From: Serinicoccus sediminis
GTDB taxonomy: Bacteria > Actinomycetota > Actinomycetes > Actinomycetales > Dermatophilaceae
Length of the DNA: 64,000 bases
Assembly (NCBI RefSeq): GCF_004153545.1
Contig: NZ_SDVA01000010.1
Span: 79,685-143,684 of the forward strand
Direction of reading: 5' to 3'
The first letter of the stretch is position 1, and each line of letters opens with the position of its first letter. The notes beneath the pieces are model-generated. The model worked only from the letters and a program-made list of their open reading frames with translations. It had not been told where the DNA came from and did no database searches. The position numbers and the translations under genes are program-made. Positions 11,254-23,782 of the stretch are shown here, piece after piece.

Positions 11254-11277
11254 GCGGGACGGTCCGAGCCGTCCCGC
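11254..11277 (+). terminator. Hairpin between uvrB and terC
   Basis: Bases 11254-11262 pair with 11269-11277 (9 bp, 6-base loop TCCGAG), 121 bases after uvrB and 29 before terC. It may end uvrB transcription or be part of a terC leader. The 172-base gap has no recognised riboswitch. Confidence 0.45.
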
Positions 11278-11305
11278 CCCCTCGACCGGAAGGTAGTACC
11301 TGTCC

Positions 11306-12445
11306 ATGGACGTGCCCGGCTGGGTGTGGATCGTCACCCTGCTCCTCATCACCGTCGTCTTCGCCTTCGACCTGCTGGTCCTCGGGCGCCGACCGCACGA
11401 GCCGTCCCGCCGCGAGGTCGGCATCGCGTTGTCCATCTACGTCGGTCTGGCCGTCCTGTTCGGCCTCGGGGTGCTGGTGGTGTCCGGAGGGCAGCTGGCG
11501 GCGGAGTTCTACGCCGGCTGGTTGATGGAGTACTCCCTGTCCGTCGACAACCTGTTTATCTTCCTCATCATCATGGCGAAGTTCGGGGTGCCCCGGAAGT
11601 ACCAGCAGTTCGCCCTCATGGTCGGGATCGTCATGGCGCTGGCCATGCGGGCGGTCTTCATCCTCGTCGGGGCCGCCGCCATCGAGCGCTGGTCCTGGGT
11701 GTTCTACGTCTTCGGCGCCTTCCTTATCTACACCGCGTTCCGCCTGGCGCTGGAGAACCTCGGCCACGACGAGCAGGAGGACGACTTCCAGGAGAACGCC
11801 CTGCTGCGCTGGGTCGAGAAGCGCTTCCCCGTGACGCAGTCGTGGGACGGCGGGACCAAGCTGCGTGTGGTCGAGAGCGGCAAGCGGGTCCTCACCCCCA
11901 TGGCGGTCGTGGTGCTCGCGCTCGGGACCACCGACCTCCTCTTCGCCCTGGACTCCATCCCGGCGATCTTCGGGCTCACCCAGGAGCCCTACCTCGTGCT
12001 CATGGCCAACGTGTTCGCCCTCATGGGGCTGCGCCAGCTCTACTTCCTCCTGGGTGACCTGCTGAAACGGCTGGTCTACCTCGGGCTGGGGCTCTCGGTG
12101 CTGCTGGCCTTCATCGGGGTGAAGCTCGTCCTGCACGCGATGCACGAGAACGAGCTGCCGTTCATCAACGGGGGGGAACACCTCGGGGTGCCCGAGGTGC
12201 CGATCTGGCTCTCGTTGACCGCGATCGTCGTCATCCTGGGCGTCACCGCCGTCACCAGCCTGGCGAAGTCGCGGCGTGACGCCGCCCAGGGCCTCGACGT
12301 CGAGAGCGAGGACACGCGCCCGCACCCCGACGAGGTGAACGTCCTGGGGAGCTCGCAGCGGGGCTCGTCGTCCTCGGACGAGGCTGCTCCGCGCCCCGGC
12401 CGCCCGGAGAACGGACCGGGCGACCCCGGCGGCCGGTCGTCCTGA
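11306..12445 (+). CDS. TerC/Alx family integral membrane protein
   Basis: TerC-family proteins are polytopic membrane proteins linked to tellurite resistance, manganese export and the metalation of secreted proteins. The 379-residue protein has about eight to nine spans with the family features FDLLVLGRRPHE and LMEYSLSVDNLFIFLII near the N-terminus, and LGTTDLLFALDSIPAIFGLT further in. The paired acidic residues within membrane segments are the presumed metal ligands. The C-terminal tail (about residues 335-379) is hydrophilic and rich in Ser, Glu and Pro. A GGAAGG ribosome site lies 12 bases before the ATG. Manganese is the likeliest substrate by family, but this is inference. Confidence 0.9.
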   Translation: MDVPGWVWIVTLLLITVVFAFDLLVLGRRPHEPSRREVGIALSIYVGLAVLFGLGVLVVSGGQLAAEFYAGWLMEYSLSVDNLFIFLIIMAKFGVPRKYQQFALMVGIVMALAMRAVFILVGAAAIERWSWVFYVFGAFLIYTAFRLALENLGHDEQEDDFQENALLRWVEKRFPVTQSWDGGTKLRVVESGKRVLTPMAVVVLALGTTDLLFALDSIPAIFGLTQEPYLVLMANVFALMGLRQLYFLLGDLLKRLVYLGLGLSVLLAFIGVKLVLHAMHENELPFINGGEHLGVPEVPIWLSLTAIVVILGVTAVTSLAKSRRDAAQGLDVESEDTRPHPDEVNVLGSSQRGSSSSDEAAPRPGRPENGPGDPGGRSS

Positions 12446-12483
12446 CCCTCCTGACCGGCCGTCGCGACGCGGAGGCCGGCCGT

Positions 12484-12513
12484 GCCCGCCCCGGCGAACG
12501 CGCCGGGTCGGGC
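12484..12513. terminator. Bidirectional terminator between terC and the RhtA-like gene
   Basis: Bases 12484-12496 pair with 12501-12513 with one mismatch (13 positions) around an AACG loop. It lies between two convergent genes (stops 12445 and 12521). Confidence 0.65.
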
Positions 12514-12520
12514 CGGGCCG

Positions 12521-13417
12521 TCAGCTGACCTCCCCCGCGACCTGTGGGGAGCGGCGGCGTCGCACGGGGCGTCCCAGGACGACGATGCTGGCCGTCACCA
12601 CGAGCACCATCCCCGCCAGCTGCGGCACGGACAGCACCTGACCGAGCACCAGGAGACCCGCCAGCGCGGCCGCGGCGGGCTCCAGGCTGAGCAGGACGCC
12701 GAAGGTGCCGGAGCGCAGCCGGCGCAGCGCGAGCAGCTCCAGGCTGTAGGGGATGGCCGAGGAGAGCAGCGCGATGCCCAGCCCGCGCAGCAGGACGTCG
12801 GTGGACCACAGGTCCGCCCCTGCCGTCAGCAGCCCCGCCGGCAGCATGACCACGGCGCCGAGGGCCATGCAGATCGCGATCCCGTCGAGCCCGGCGAACC
12901 TCTCACCGGTGCGGCGGCTCAGCACGATGTAGGCCGCCCAGCAGGCCCCGGCGGTGGCGGCCAGCAGGATACCCAGGTGGTCCAGCTCGCCCCACGGCGT
13001 CGTGAGGGCCTCCGAGATGAGCACCACCCCCACGAGGGCGGCCACCACCGCCACGCCGTCGCGCCACCGCCGGGAGAGCGCTGCCGCGAGGGCCAGCGGC
13101 CCGAGGAACTCGATGGTGACCGCCACGCCGATGGGGAGGCGGGCGAGCGAGCCGTAGAACGCGAGGTTCATCGCGGTGAGCGCCACGGCGAACGAGCCGA
13201 CGACGGCCCAGTCCATGGTCGTCCGTCCCCGCAGGCGCGGGCGGACGACGACGCCGAGGATGAGCGCGGCCAGCACGAGCCGCAGCCCCACCGACCCGAC
13301 GACGCCGACCACGGGCAGAAGGGTCGCCGCGAGCGCCCCGCCGAACTGGACGGAGACGACGGCCAGGAGGACGAGCAGGACCGGGTGACCGGCTCCGGGT
13401 GGGCGGGGGAGGGTCAC
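12521..13417 (-). CDS. EamA family exporter, RhtA-like
   Basis: This is a predicted inner-membrane drug/metabolite-superfamily exporter. Its closest recognisable relative is E. coli RhtA, the threonine/homoserine exporter. Shared landmarks are NLAFYGSLARLPIGVAVTIE, FLGPLALA and SAIPYSLELLALRRL. The 298-residue protein shows about ten spans in two EamA halves, matching the 295 residues of RhtA. The GTG at 13417 gives a GTGA overlap with the upstream hydrolase stop and is preferred over the in-frame GTG at 13435. Coupling to the MBL hydrolase suggests one transcript, but no functional link is known. The substrate is not proven. Confidence 0.85.
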   Translation of the reverse strand: MTLPRPPGAGHPVLLVLLAVVSVQFGGALAATLLPVVGVVGSVGLRLVLAALILGVVVRPRLRGRTTMDWAVVGSFAVALTAMNLAFYGSLARLPIGVAVTIEFLGPLALAAALSRRWRDGVAVVAALVGVVLISEALTTPWGELDHLGILLAATAGACWAAYIVLSRRTGERFAGLDGIAICMALGAVVMLPAGLLTAGADLWSTDVLLRGLGIALLSSAIPYSLELLALRRLRSGTFGVLLSLEPAAAALAGLLVLGQVLSVPQLAGMVLVVTASIVVLGRPVRRRRSPQVAGEVS

Positions 13418-14100
13418 CACCCGCGTTCGCGCCACTCCGGCAGCGAGCCCCGCTCCGCACCCAGGGTGGTGTTGTCCCCGTGGCCGGGCAGCACGAGGGC
13501 GTCGTCGTCGAAGACCGCGAAGACGCGGGTCTCGAGATCATCCATGAGCAGGGCGAAGTCGGCGGGCGAGGTGGTCTTCCCCGGTCCGCCCGGGAAGAGG
13601 CTGTCGCCGGTGAAGAGCAGGGTGGTGGTGGAGTCGGCAGCCGTGCTGAGCGCCAGCGCGACCGAGCCGGGGGTGTGCCCGCGCAGCTGGACGACGTCGA
13701 GGACCAGGTGCCCCACCCGCAGCGTGTCGCCGTCCCGCAGGCGGTGGTCGACCGGCACGGGGAGGCCGTCGGCGTCCGCCGACCCCGCCAGGGTGACGGC
13801 GCCGGTGCGCCCGACCACCTCCGGCAGGGCCCGGTGGTGGTCCCAGTGCCGGTGGGTGGTGAGGACCTGACCGAGCTCGCCCCCACGCGCGCGCCCGTCC
13901 TCCTCGAGGAGCCGCAGGATCCGGTCGGCGTCGTCCGCCGCGTCGACGAGGAGCCGGTCGCCGGTCGCCGTGCACGTGATGAGGTAGACGTTGTTGTCCA
14001 TCTCGCTCACGCTGCACTTGCGCACCACGACCGACCCGAGGTCGTAGGTCCAGCTGTCGCCTCCGGGGGTGACGTGTCCGTGCAGGTCTGTAGGTCTCAC
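13414..14100 (-). CDS. MBL-fold metallohydrolase, glyoxalase II-like
   Basis: This is a predicted cytoplasmic zinc hydrolase of 228 residues. The metal-binding motif THRHWDHH (around residue 82) has the HxHxDH arrangement, followed by LRGHTPGSV, LFTGDSLFPGG and VLPGHGDNT, which supply the remaining His and Asp ligands. This resembles glyoxalase II and actinobacterial hydroxyacylglutathione-hydrolase-like proteins. In organisms that use mycothiol the thioester substrate would differ, and it is unknown. The start is the GTG at 14100, exactly six bases after a TAGACT -10 box, so the mRNA is probably leaderless. It begins 24 bases after gltD ends but has its own promoter. Confidence 0.87.
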   Translation of the reverse strand: MRPTDLHGHVTPGGDSWTYDLGSVVVRKCSVSEMDNNVYLITCTATGDRLLVDAADDADRILRLLEEDGRARGGELGQVLTTHRHWDHHRALPEVVGRTGAVTLAGSADADGLPVPVDHRLRDGDTLRVGHLVLDVVQLRGHTPGSVALALSTAADSTTTLLFTGDSLFPGGPGKTTSPADFALLMDDLETRVFAVFDDDALVLPGHGDNTTLGAERGSLPEWRERGW

Positions 14101-14106
14101 CCGCCG

Positions 14107-14112
14107 AGTCTA
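14107..14112 (-). promoter_or_regulatory. -10 box for a leaderless MBL hydrolase transcript
   Basis: On the minus strand TAGACT (14112-14107) is followed by six bases and the GTG start at 14100. The element sits in the short gap after gltD, so the hydrolase can be expressed independently of gltBD. Confidence 0.6.
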
Positions 14113-14123
14113 GGTGGGCCTCC

Positions 14124-15584
14124 TCACACCACCAGCGGCCGGTCGGTCGCCTTGATGGGGGCCGGGAGCGTCGTGCTGCCGGAGAGGTAGCGGTCGACCG
14201 TGGCCGCGCAGGCCCGACCCTCCGCGATCGCCCACACGATGAGCGACTGGCCGCGCCCGCAGTCGCCCGCCGCGAAGACCCCGGGCAGCGGCGTGGCGAA
14301 GCTGTCGTCGCGCTCGTAGGTGTTGCGTGCCGACCGGGGCAGGACGTGCTCGGGGGCGGCCTGGTCGTCCGGGCCGACGAAGCCCATGGCGAGCAGCACC
14401 AGCTCGGCCGGGATCTCGCGCTCGCTGCCCTCCGTGGGGACGAAGCGGCCCTCGGTGAACGTCCCGTCCACCATGACCAGGCCGCGCACCCGGCCGTCCT
14501 CGTCACCGAGCACCTCGACCGTGGAGACGCCGTAGCTGCGGTCCCCGCCCTCCTCGTGGGCCTCGCTGACCTTGTAGAGCATCGGGTAGGTGGGCCACGG
14601 CTGGTTCTCCGGCCGCTCCTGCGGGGGCGTGGGCATGATCTCCAGCTGGAGCACCGACGCGGCGCCGTGCCGGTGGGCCGTCCCGAGGCAGTCGGCGCCG
14701 GTGTCGCCGCCACCGATGATGACCACGTGCTTGCCGGCGGCGTCGATGCCGCGCTCGCCACCCAGCGCCTCCTTGTTGGCGGGCACGAGGAAGTCCATGG
14801 CGGGATGCACGCCCTCCAGGTCGGCGCCCGGCACCTGCAGCATGCGGGGCACGGTCGACCCGGTCGCCAGGACCACCGCGTCGAACCGCTCGCGCAGCTG
14901 GTCCAGCGACAGGTCGTCCGGGCCGGCGCCGCCGACGGTGACGCCGGTGACGAACCGGATGCCCTCACCGCGCAGCTGCACCAGCCGGCGGTCCAGGACC
15001 GACTTCTCCATCTTGAACTCGGGTATGCCGTAGCGCAGCAGACCCCCGACGGCGTCGGACCGCTCGTACACGACCACCGTGTGCCCGGCTCGTCCCAGCT
15101 GCTGGGCGGCGGCCAGCCCGGCCGGGCCGGACCCGACGACGGCGACCGTCCTGCCGCTGAGCCACTCCGGCTCCTGCGGGGTCACCCGGCCGTTGGAGAA
15201 GGCCCGGTCGATGATCGAGACCTCGATCTGCTTGATGGTGACCGGCGGCTGGTTGATGCCGAGCACGCAGGCGGTCTCGCACGGGGCCGGGCACAGACGC
15301 CCGGTGAACTCCGGGAAGTTGTTGGTGGCGTGCAGCCGCTCGATGGCCTCGGCGAAGTTGGCGCGCCGCGTCTGGTCGTTCCACTCCGGGATGAGGTTGC
15401 CGAGCGGGCACCCGGTGTGGCAGAAGGGGATGCCGCAGTCCATGCAGCGGCTGGCCTGCCGCTGCAGGACGGACGTCTCCTGCTCGCCGTGCACCTCCTG
15501 CCAGTCCATGATGCGGACGGGCACCGGCCGTGAGGGCCGGTTCTCCCGCTCGCGGTGGGTCAGGAAGCCTTTGGGGTCAGCCAT
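14124..15584 (-). CDS. gltD: Glutamate synthase (NADPH) small subunit
   Basis: GltD passes electrons from NADPH through FAD to the large subunit, which makes two glutamates from glutamine and 2-oxoglutarate. The 486-residue protein has N-terminal 4Fe-4S cysteines [13 protein letters not shown] (Cys47, 50, 55, 59) and CPAPCETAC (98, 102, 106). An FAD-binding GSGPAG (151-156), an NADPH-binding GGGDTG and a C-terminal [14 protein letters not shown] motif follow. Its ATG lies inside the last codons of gltB (8-base overlap), which indicates coupled translation and stoichiometric synthesis. Confidence 0.97.
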   Translation of the reverse strand: MADPKGFLTHRERENRPSRPVPVRIMDWQEVHGEQETSVLQRQASRCMDCGIPFCHTGCPLGNLIPEWNDQTRRANFAEAIERLHATNNFPEFTGRLCPAPCETACVLGINQPPVTIKQIEVSIIDRAFSNGRVTPQEPEWLSGRTVAVVGSGPAGLAAAQQLGRAGHTVVVYERSDAVGGLLRYGIPEFKMEKSVLDRRLVQLRGEGIRFVTGVTVGGAGPDDLSLDQLRERFDAVVLATGSTVPRMLQVPGADLEGVHPAMDFLVPANKEALGGERGIDAAGKHVVIIGGGDTGADCLGTAHRHGAASVLQLEIMPTPPQERPENQPWPTYPMLYKVSEAHEEGGDRSYGVSTVEVLGDEDGRVRGLVMVDGTFTEGRFVPTEGSEREIPAELVLLAMGFVGPDDQAAPEHVLPRSARNTYERDDSFATPLPGVFAAGDCGRGQSLIVWAIAEGRACAATVDRYLSGSTTLPAPIKATDRPLVV

Positions 15585-18500
15585 GGGAGTCCTCCAGGAT
15601 GAGCTGCCAAGCGTGGGGTCCGTTGGGGTCGTCCCCGCGTTCCTCCGCCTCGCGGCGGATGCGCAGCACGCTGGCGTACTGACGGGGGGTGATGACGGTG
15701 AGCCGCAGCGCCCAGTCGGGGTCGGCGAGCAGCGCCTGGGCCACCGTGCTGCCGGTGAGCTCGGCGTGCTCCTCGACGAGGTGTCGCACGGTCTCGACGT
15801 GCTCGGTCTCGGCCAGCGGGCTGAGCAGCAGGTCGCCGTTCGCGACGGCGAGCGGGTTGAGGGTGCCGCGGTCCAGGTCCAGCACGACGGCGGTGCCGCC
15901 CGACATACCCGCGCCCAGGTTGCGCCCGGTCCGCCCCAGGACGAGCGCCAGCCCGCCGGTCATGTACTCCAGCGCGTGGTCGCCCACCCCCTCCACGACG
16001 GCGGTGGCTCCCGAGTTGCGGACGCAGAAGCGCTCACCGACCAGGCCGCGCAGGTTGACCTGCCCGGACGTCGCGCCGTAGCAGATGACGTTGCCGGCGA
16101 TGACCTGGTCGGTGGCCACGAACGGGGAGTCCTCCTCCGGCCGGACCACGATGCGGCCGCCGGACAACCCCTTGCCGACGAAGTCGTTGGCGTCCCCGAC
16201 CAGCCGCAGGGTGACGCCCCGGGGCAGGAAGGCGCCGAGGGACTGCCCGGCCGACCCGGTGAGGGTGAGGTCGATGGTGCCGTCGGGCAGCCCGTCCGGC
16301 CCCGCCGCGAGCGTGACGTGATGGCCCAGCAGGGTGCCGACGGTGCGGTTGACATTCGTCACCGGGAAGGAGCCGGTGATCGCGGTCCCGTCCTCGAGGG
16401 CCGGGGCCGCCAGCTCCACGAGCTGGTTGTCCAGGGCGGCCGCCAGCCCGTGCTCCTGCGTCGTGGTGCACCGGCGGGAGGCGCCCTCGGGGACCTCGGT
16501 GAGGTGCAGCACGGGGGAGAGGTCCAGCCCGTCGGCCTTCCAGTGCTCGACCGCCCGGGAGGTGTCGAGCAGGTCGGCCCGGCCGATGACCTCGTCGAGC
16601 GACCGGTACCCCAGGCTCGCGAGCAGCTCGCGGACCTGCTGGGCGATGAACTCGAAGAAGGTCACGACGAACTCGGCCTTGCCGGTGTAGCGCTCGCGCA
16701 GCTCGGGGTTCTGCGTGGCGATCCCGACGGGGCAGGTGTCGAGGTGGCAGACCCGCATCATGATGCAGCCCGAGACGACGAGGGGGGCCGTCGCGAAGCC
16801 GTACTCCTCCGCGCCCAGGAGAGCGGCCACGAGGACGTCCCGTCCGGTCTTCAGCTGCCCGTCGCACTGCACGACGATGCGGTCGCGCAGCCCGTTGAGC
16901 AGCAGCGTCTGCTGGGTCTCGGCCAGCCCCAGCTCCCACGGCGTGCCCGCGTGCTTGAGCGAGGTGAGCGGGCTGGCGCCGGTGCCGCCGTCGTGGCCCG
17001 AGATGAGCACGACGTCGGACTTGGCCTTGGAGACGCCGGCGGCCACCGTCCCGACGCCGATCTGGCTGACCAGCTTGACGTGGATGCGGGCCCGCGGGTT
17101 GGCGTTCTTGAGGTCGTGGATGAGCTGCTTGATGTCCTCGATGGAGTAGATGTCGTGGTGCGGGGGCGGCGAGATGAGGCCGACCCCGGGGGTGGAGTGC
17201 CGGGTGCTGGCCACCCAGGGGTAGACCTTGCCCGGTGGCAGCTGGCCGCCCTCGCCCGGCTTGGCGCCCTGCGCCATCTTGATCTGGATGTCGTCGGCGT
17301 GCACGAGGTAGGGCGAGGTCACCCCGAAGCGCCCCGAGGCCACCTGCTTGATGGCCGAGCGGCGCTCGGGGTCGAGCAGCCGCTCGACGTCCTCCCCGCC
17401 CTCACCGGTGTTGGACTTCCCGCCCAGCCGGTTCATCGCGACGGCCAGCGTCTCGTGCGCCTCCTGCGAGATCGAGCCGTAGCTCATCGCGCCGGTGGCG
17501 AAGCGGCGGACGATGGCGCTGACCGGCTCGACCTCGTCGATGTCGACAGGCTCACGGTCCGGCCGCAGCCGGAAGAGGCCGCGCAGCGTCATGAGGCTCG
17601 CCGACTGCCCGTCCACGAGGTCGGTGTACTCGGTGAAGACGTCGTAGCGGCCCTGGCGGGTGGCGTGCTGGAGCCGGAACACCGCCTCGGGGCTGAAGAG
17701 GTGCGGAGGACCCTCGCGACGCCACTGGTACTCGCCGCCGATGTCCAGGGTGCGGTGGTAGGGCGGGATGCCGGACAGCGGGTAGGCGACCGCGTGACGA
17801 CGGGCGACCTCCTCGGCGATGACGTCCAGGCCCACCCCGTCGATCTGGCTGGTGGTCCCGGTGAACCACCGGGTCACGACGTCCTGGGACAGGCCGACGG
17901 CCTCGAAGGTCTGCGCCCCGCGGTAGGACGCGATCGTCGAGATGCCCATCTTGGACATCACCTTGAGCACCCCCTTGCCGAGCGCCCTGATGAGGTTGCG
18001 GATGGCGGCGTCAGGGTCCAGACCGTCCAGCACCTTGCCCGCGGCGCAGAGGTTCTCCACCGTCTCCATCGCGAGGTAGGGGTTGACGGCGGCGGCGCCG
18101 TACGCGACGAGCAGGGCGACGTGGTGCGTCTCGCGGACGTCCCCGGCCTCGACGAGCAGGCCGACGCGGGTCCGGGTGTTGTTGCGGACGAGGTGGTGGT
18201 GCACGGCGCTGGTGAGCAGCAGCGAGGGGATGGGCGCCCGCTCCCGGTCGGCGTGCCGGTCGGAGAGCACCACGAAGAAGGCGCCCTCGGCGATCGCCGC
18301 GTCGACCTCGGCGCAGATCTCCTCGAGCCGCTGCTCCAGGGCGACCGCGCCGCCGTCGACCCGGTAGAGCCCACGGACCACCACGGCGTCCAGCCCGGGG
18401 TGCTCCCCGTCGGCGTTGATCCGGCGCAGCTTGGCGAGCTGGTCGTTGTCGATGACGGGGAACGGCAGGACGACCTGCCGGGCGTGGGCGGCTGTCTCGT

Positions 18501-20163
18501 CGAGCAGGTTCGGCTCGGGGCCGCTCGAGGCCTCCAGCGAGGTGACGATCTCCTCGCGGATGGCGTCGAGCGGCGGGTTGGTCACCTGCGCGAACGCCTC
18601 GACGAAGTAGTCGAAGAGCAGCCGCGGCCGGTCGGAGAGGACCGCGATGGGGGTGTCGGTGCCCATCGCGCCCAGCGGCTCCGCACCGGCCTGCGCCATC
18701 GGCGCCAGGATGATCCGCAGCTCCTCCTCGGTGTAGCCGAAGATCTGCTGGCGGCGCGTCACCGAGGCGTGGGTGTGCCGCACGTGCACCTGCGTGGGCA
18801 GCGAGTCCATGTGCACGAGCTCCTCGTCGAGCCACTGCCGGTAGGGCTGGCGCGCGGCGAGCTCCCGCTTGACCTCGGTGTCGTCGAGGATCTCCCCGCG
18901 CGACAGGTCGACGAGGAACATCCGCCCGGGAGCCACCCGCCCCTTGCGCACCACCTTCTCGGGCGGCAGCGGCAGCAGGCCCGTCTCCGACCCGAGCACG
19001 ACGAGGCCGTCATCGGTGACCCAGTAGCGCGAGGGCCGCAGCCCGTTGCGGTCGAGCACGGCGCCCACCTGGGTGCCGTCGGTGAAGACGAGGTTGGCCG
19101 GCCCGTCCCACGGCTCCATGAGCATCGAGTGGTACTCGTAGAAGGCGCGGACGTCGGGATCCATCGTCTCGTCGTTCTCCCACGACTCCGGGATCATCAT
19201 GAGCACGGCGTGGGGGAGGGACCGGCCACCGAGGCTGAGCAGCTCCAGCACCTCGTCGAAGGTAGCGGAGTCGCTGGCGTCGGGGGTGCAGATGGGCAGG
19301 GCGTCGGCGAGGTCGCCCGGGAAGAGGTCGCTGCGCAGCTCGGACTGCCGGGCCCGCATCCAGTTGCGGTTGCCCTTGACGGTGTTGATCTCCCCGTTGT
19401 GGGCGATGACCCGGTAGGGGTGCGCCAGCGGCCACGAGGGGAAGGTGTTGGTGGAGAAGCGGGAGTGCACCACGGCCAGGGCGCTGGTGTAGCGCTCGTC
19501 GGTCAGGTCAGGGAAGTAGGCGGGCAGCTGGTCGGTCGTCAGCATGCCCTTGTAGGTGATGGTGCGCGTGGAGAGGGACACCGGGTATGCCGGCGTGCGC
19601 CGCTCGATGCGCTTGCGGGCGAGCCAGACCCGCCGTTCCAGCTCCAGCCCGGACTCCTGCGGCGCCGCGTCGCCCGCCGCGACGATGAGCTGACGCATGA
19701 CCGGCATCACCGACAGCGCGGTGGGTCCGACCAGACCCGCGTCGACCGGCACCTCGCGCCACCCGAGCACGCGCAGACCAGAGCTCTCGACGATCTCCTC
19801 GACCTGGGCGGCCACCTCGTCGGTCTGCCCCTGGGCCGGGAGGAAGACGATGCCCACGGCGTAGGACCCGGGAGCGGGCAGCTCGAACGGCAGCACCTCC
19901 CGCAGGAAGGCGTCCGGCACCTGCGTGAGGATGCCCGCGCCGTCGCCGGTGTTCTCCTCGCTGCCGACCGCCCCCCGGTGGTCCAGGTTGTGCAGCGCCG
20001 TCAGGGCCTGCGCCACGATGTCGTGGCGGGGGACGCCGTCGAGGGTCGCGACGAAGGCGACGCCACAGCTGTCGTGCTCGTGGGCCCCGTCGTAGAGGCC
20101 CTGGGGTGCGGCACCCGCGACGGGACGCAGGGCAGAGGAGGTCGGGTCGATCGACTCTGTCAT
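15577..20163 (-). CDS. gltB: Glutamate synthase large subunit
   Basis: GltB assimilates ammonium as glutamine amide nitrogen. An N-terminal class II glutaminase releases ammonia, which tunnels to an FMN/3Fe-4S synthase site. The 1528-residue product has the usual length. The catalytic cysteine is Cys33 in [10 protein letters not shown]; it becomes the N-terminus after propeptide removal. The FMN-barrel segment [20 protein letters not shown] and the 3Fe-4S cysteines C-x5-C-x4-C (about residues 1131-1142, [15 protein letters not shown]) are intact. The C-terminal beta-helix has repeated GG motifs such as GGNIVCYG-like turns. The ATG at 20163 matches family N-termini; the open frame beyond it to 20373 overlaps the uvrA start region. 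Confidence 0.97.
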   Translation of the reverse strand: MTESIDPTSSALRPVAGAAPQGLYDGAHEHDSCGVAFVATLDGVPRHDIVAQALTALHNLDHRGAVGSEENTGDGAGILTQVPDAFLREVLPFELPAPGSYAVGIVFLPAQGQTDEVAAQVEEIVESSGLRVLGWREVPVDAGLVGPTALSVMPVMRQLIVAAGDAAPQESGLELERRVWLARKRIERRTPAYPVSLSTRTITYKGMLTTDQLPAYFPDLTDERYTSALAVVHSRFSTNTFPSWPLAHPYRVIAHNGEINTVKGNRNWMRARQSELRSDLFPGDLADALPICTPDASDSATFDEVLELLSLGGRSLPHAVLMMIPESWENDETMDPDVRAFYEYHSMLMEPWDGPANLVFTDGTQVGAVLDRNGLRPSRYWVTDDGLVVLGSETGLLPLPPEKVVRKGRVAPGRMFLVDLSRGEILDDTEVKRELAARQPYRQWLDEELVHMDSLPTQVHVRHTHASVTRRQQIFGYTEEELRIILAPMAQAGAEPLGAMGTDTPIAVLSDRPRLLFDYFVEAFAQVTNPPLDAIREEIVTSLEASSGPEPNLLDETAAHARQVVLPFPVIDNDQLAKLRRINADGEHPGLDAVVVRGLYRVDGGAVALEQRLEEICAEVDAAIAEGAFFVVLSDRHADRERAPIPSLLLTSAVHHHLVRNNTRTRVGLLVEAGDVRETHHVALLVAYGAAAVNPYLAMETVENLCAAGKVLDGLDPDAAIRNLIRALGKGVLKVMSKMGISTIASYRGAQTFEAVGLSQDVVTRWFTGTTSQIDGVGLDVIAEEVARRHAVAYPLSGIPPYHRTLDIGGEYQWRREGPPHLFSPEAVFRLQHATRQGRYDVFTEYTDLVDGQSASLMTLRGLFRLRPDREPVDIDEVEPVSAIVRRFATGAMSYGSISQEAHETLAVAMNRLGGKSNTGEGGEDVERLLDPERRSAIKQVASGRFGVTSPYLVHADDIQIKMAQGAKPGEGGQLPPGKVYPWVASTRHSTPGVGLISPPPHHDIYSIEDIKQLIHDLKNANPRARIHVKLVSQIGVGTVAAGVSKAKSDVVLISGHDGGTGASPLTSLKHAGTPWELGLAETQQTLLLNGLRDRIVVQCDGQLKTGRDVLVAALLGAEEYGFATAPLVVSGCIMMRVCHLDTCPVGIATQNPELRERYTGKAEFVVTFFEFIAQQVRELLASLGYRSLDEVIGRADLLDTSRAVEHWKADGLDLSPVLHLTEVPEGASRRCTTTQEHGLAAALDNQLVELAAPALEDGTAITGSFPVTNVNRTVGTLLGHHVTLAAGPDGLPDGTIDLTLTGSAGQSLGAFLPRGVTLRLVGDANDFVGKGLSGGRIVVRPEEDSPFVATDQVIAGNVICYGATSGQVNLRGLVGERFCVRNSGATAVVEGVGDHALEYMTGGLALVLGRTGRNLGAGMSGGTAVVLDLDRGTLNPLAVANGDLLLSPLAETEHVETVRHLVEEHAELTGSTVAQALLADPDWALRLTVITPRQYASVLRIRREAEERGDDPNGPHAWQLILEDSHG

Positions 20164-20262
20164 GGGATCACCGGGTTTCAGGACGGGGCGCGCGGCACGC
20201 GACGGGGTCGGGGAGGGCACGCTCGGGACGGCGACGGCCCGCAACGGTTTCATGCAGGGTTC

Positions 20263-20275
20263 AGCATACCTATGC
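20263..20275 (-). promoter_or_regulatory. Candidate gltB promoter with inverted repeat
   Basis: On the minus strand TATGCT (20268-20263) fits TANNNT, with about 95 bases of leader before the gltB ATG. The overlapping inverted repeat GCATA-CC-TATGC (20264-20275) could bind a regulator. No -35 is clear. Confidence 0.4.
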
Positions 20276-20327
20276 AGTTGCCCCGGCGGAAAAGTCGCCG
20301 AGGGAGAGGAGTGTCGGTGGCGGGACC

Positions 20328-20333
20328 TACAGT
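20328..20333 (+). promoter_or_regulatory. -10 box for a leaderless uvrA transcript
   Basis: TACAGT (20328-20333) is followed by six bases and the GTG at 20340. The 20164-20339 gap is a divergent promoter region for gltB and uvrA. Confidence 0.6.
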
Positions 20334-20339
20334 GGTGGG

Positions 20340-23314
<2,975 letters not shown>

Positions 23315-23318
<4 letters not shown>

Positions 23319-23782
23319 CCAGCACACCCGAGGTGGACACCGTGGTCGGCGCGTGCGTCGGCTGCGCGGCGCCCGGGGTGGCGCGGCGCCGCTTCCTGGC
23401 CGCCGGCGGGGGCGTCGCCGTGGCGGGGACGCTGGCCGGCTGCTCCTCCGGTGAGACCGGTGGCGGTGCCGCCACGACGGGCGCCGACGGCTCGACCCGG
23501 GTGCCGCTCGCCGACGTGCCGGTCGGCGGCAGTCTCTACCTCGACGAGGCCGAGGTCGTCGTGGCGCAGCCGGTCGAGGGGGAGGTGGTCGCCTACGACG
23601 CCACCTGCCCGCACCAGGGCTGCATGGTGTCCAGCACGGGCGCCGACGACACGCTGGTCTGCCCGTGCCACGGCAGCGCGTTCGCCGCGGCCGACGGCGC
23701 CGTCGTCCAGGGGCCCGCGACCACCGGGCTCACCGTCCTGTCGGCCCGGGTCGACGGCACGGAGATCGTCATCAGTGGCTGA
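23315..23782 (+). CDS. Tat-exported Rieske 2Fe-2S lipoprotein
   Basis: This is a predicted extracytoplasmic electron-transfer protein of 155 residues. A twin-arginine motif RRRFLAAGG (residues 24-32) and hydrophobic stretch end at a lipobox LAGC (Cys43), so it should be folded and cofactor-loaded before Tat export and then lipid-anchored. The Rieske ligands are Cys98/His100 (CPHQGC) and Cys116/His119 (CPCHGS), with Cys103 and Cys118 able to form the stabilising disulfide. The extra CVGC pair (Cys14, Cys17) upstream of the Tat motif is odd. It lacks the long N-terminal membrane region of QcrA. Its start overlaps uvrA (ATGA) and its stop overlaps uvrC by 8 bases. The electron partner is unknown. 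Confidence 0.9.

Noticed and set aside
11134..11305. A manganese (yybP-ykoY) riboswitch before terC
   Set aside because: The conserved internal loops of that riboswitch are not visible; only simple hairpins are.
11540..11740. TTT, CTT and other A/T-ending codons in terC as a sign of recent transfer
   Set aside because: Only a few codons are affected and the rest of the gene matches its neighbours.
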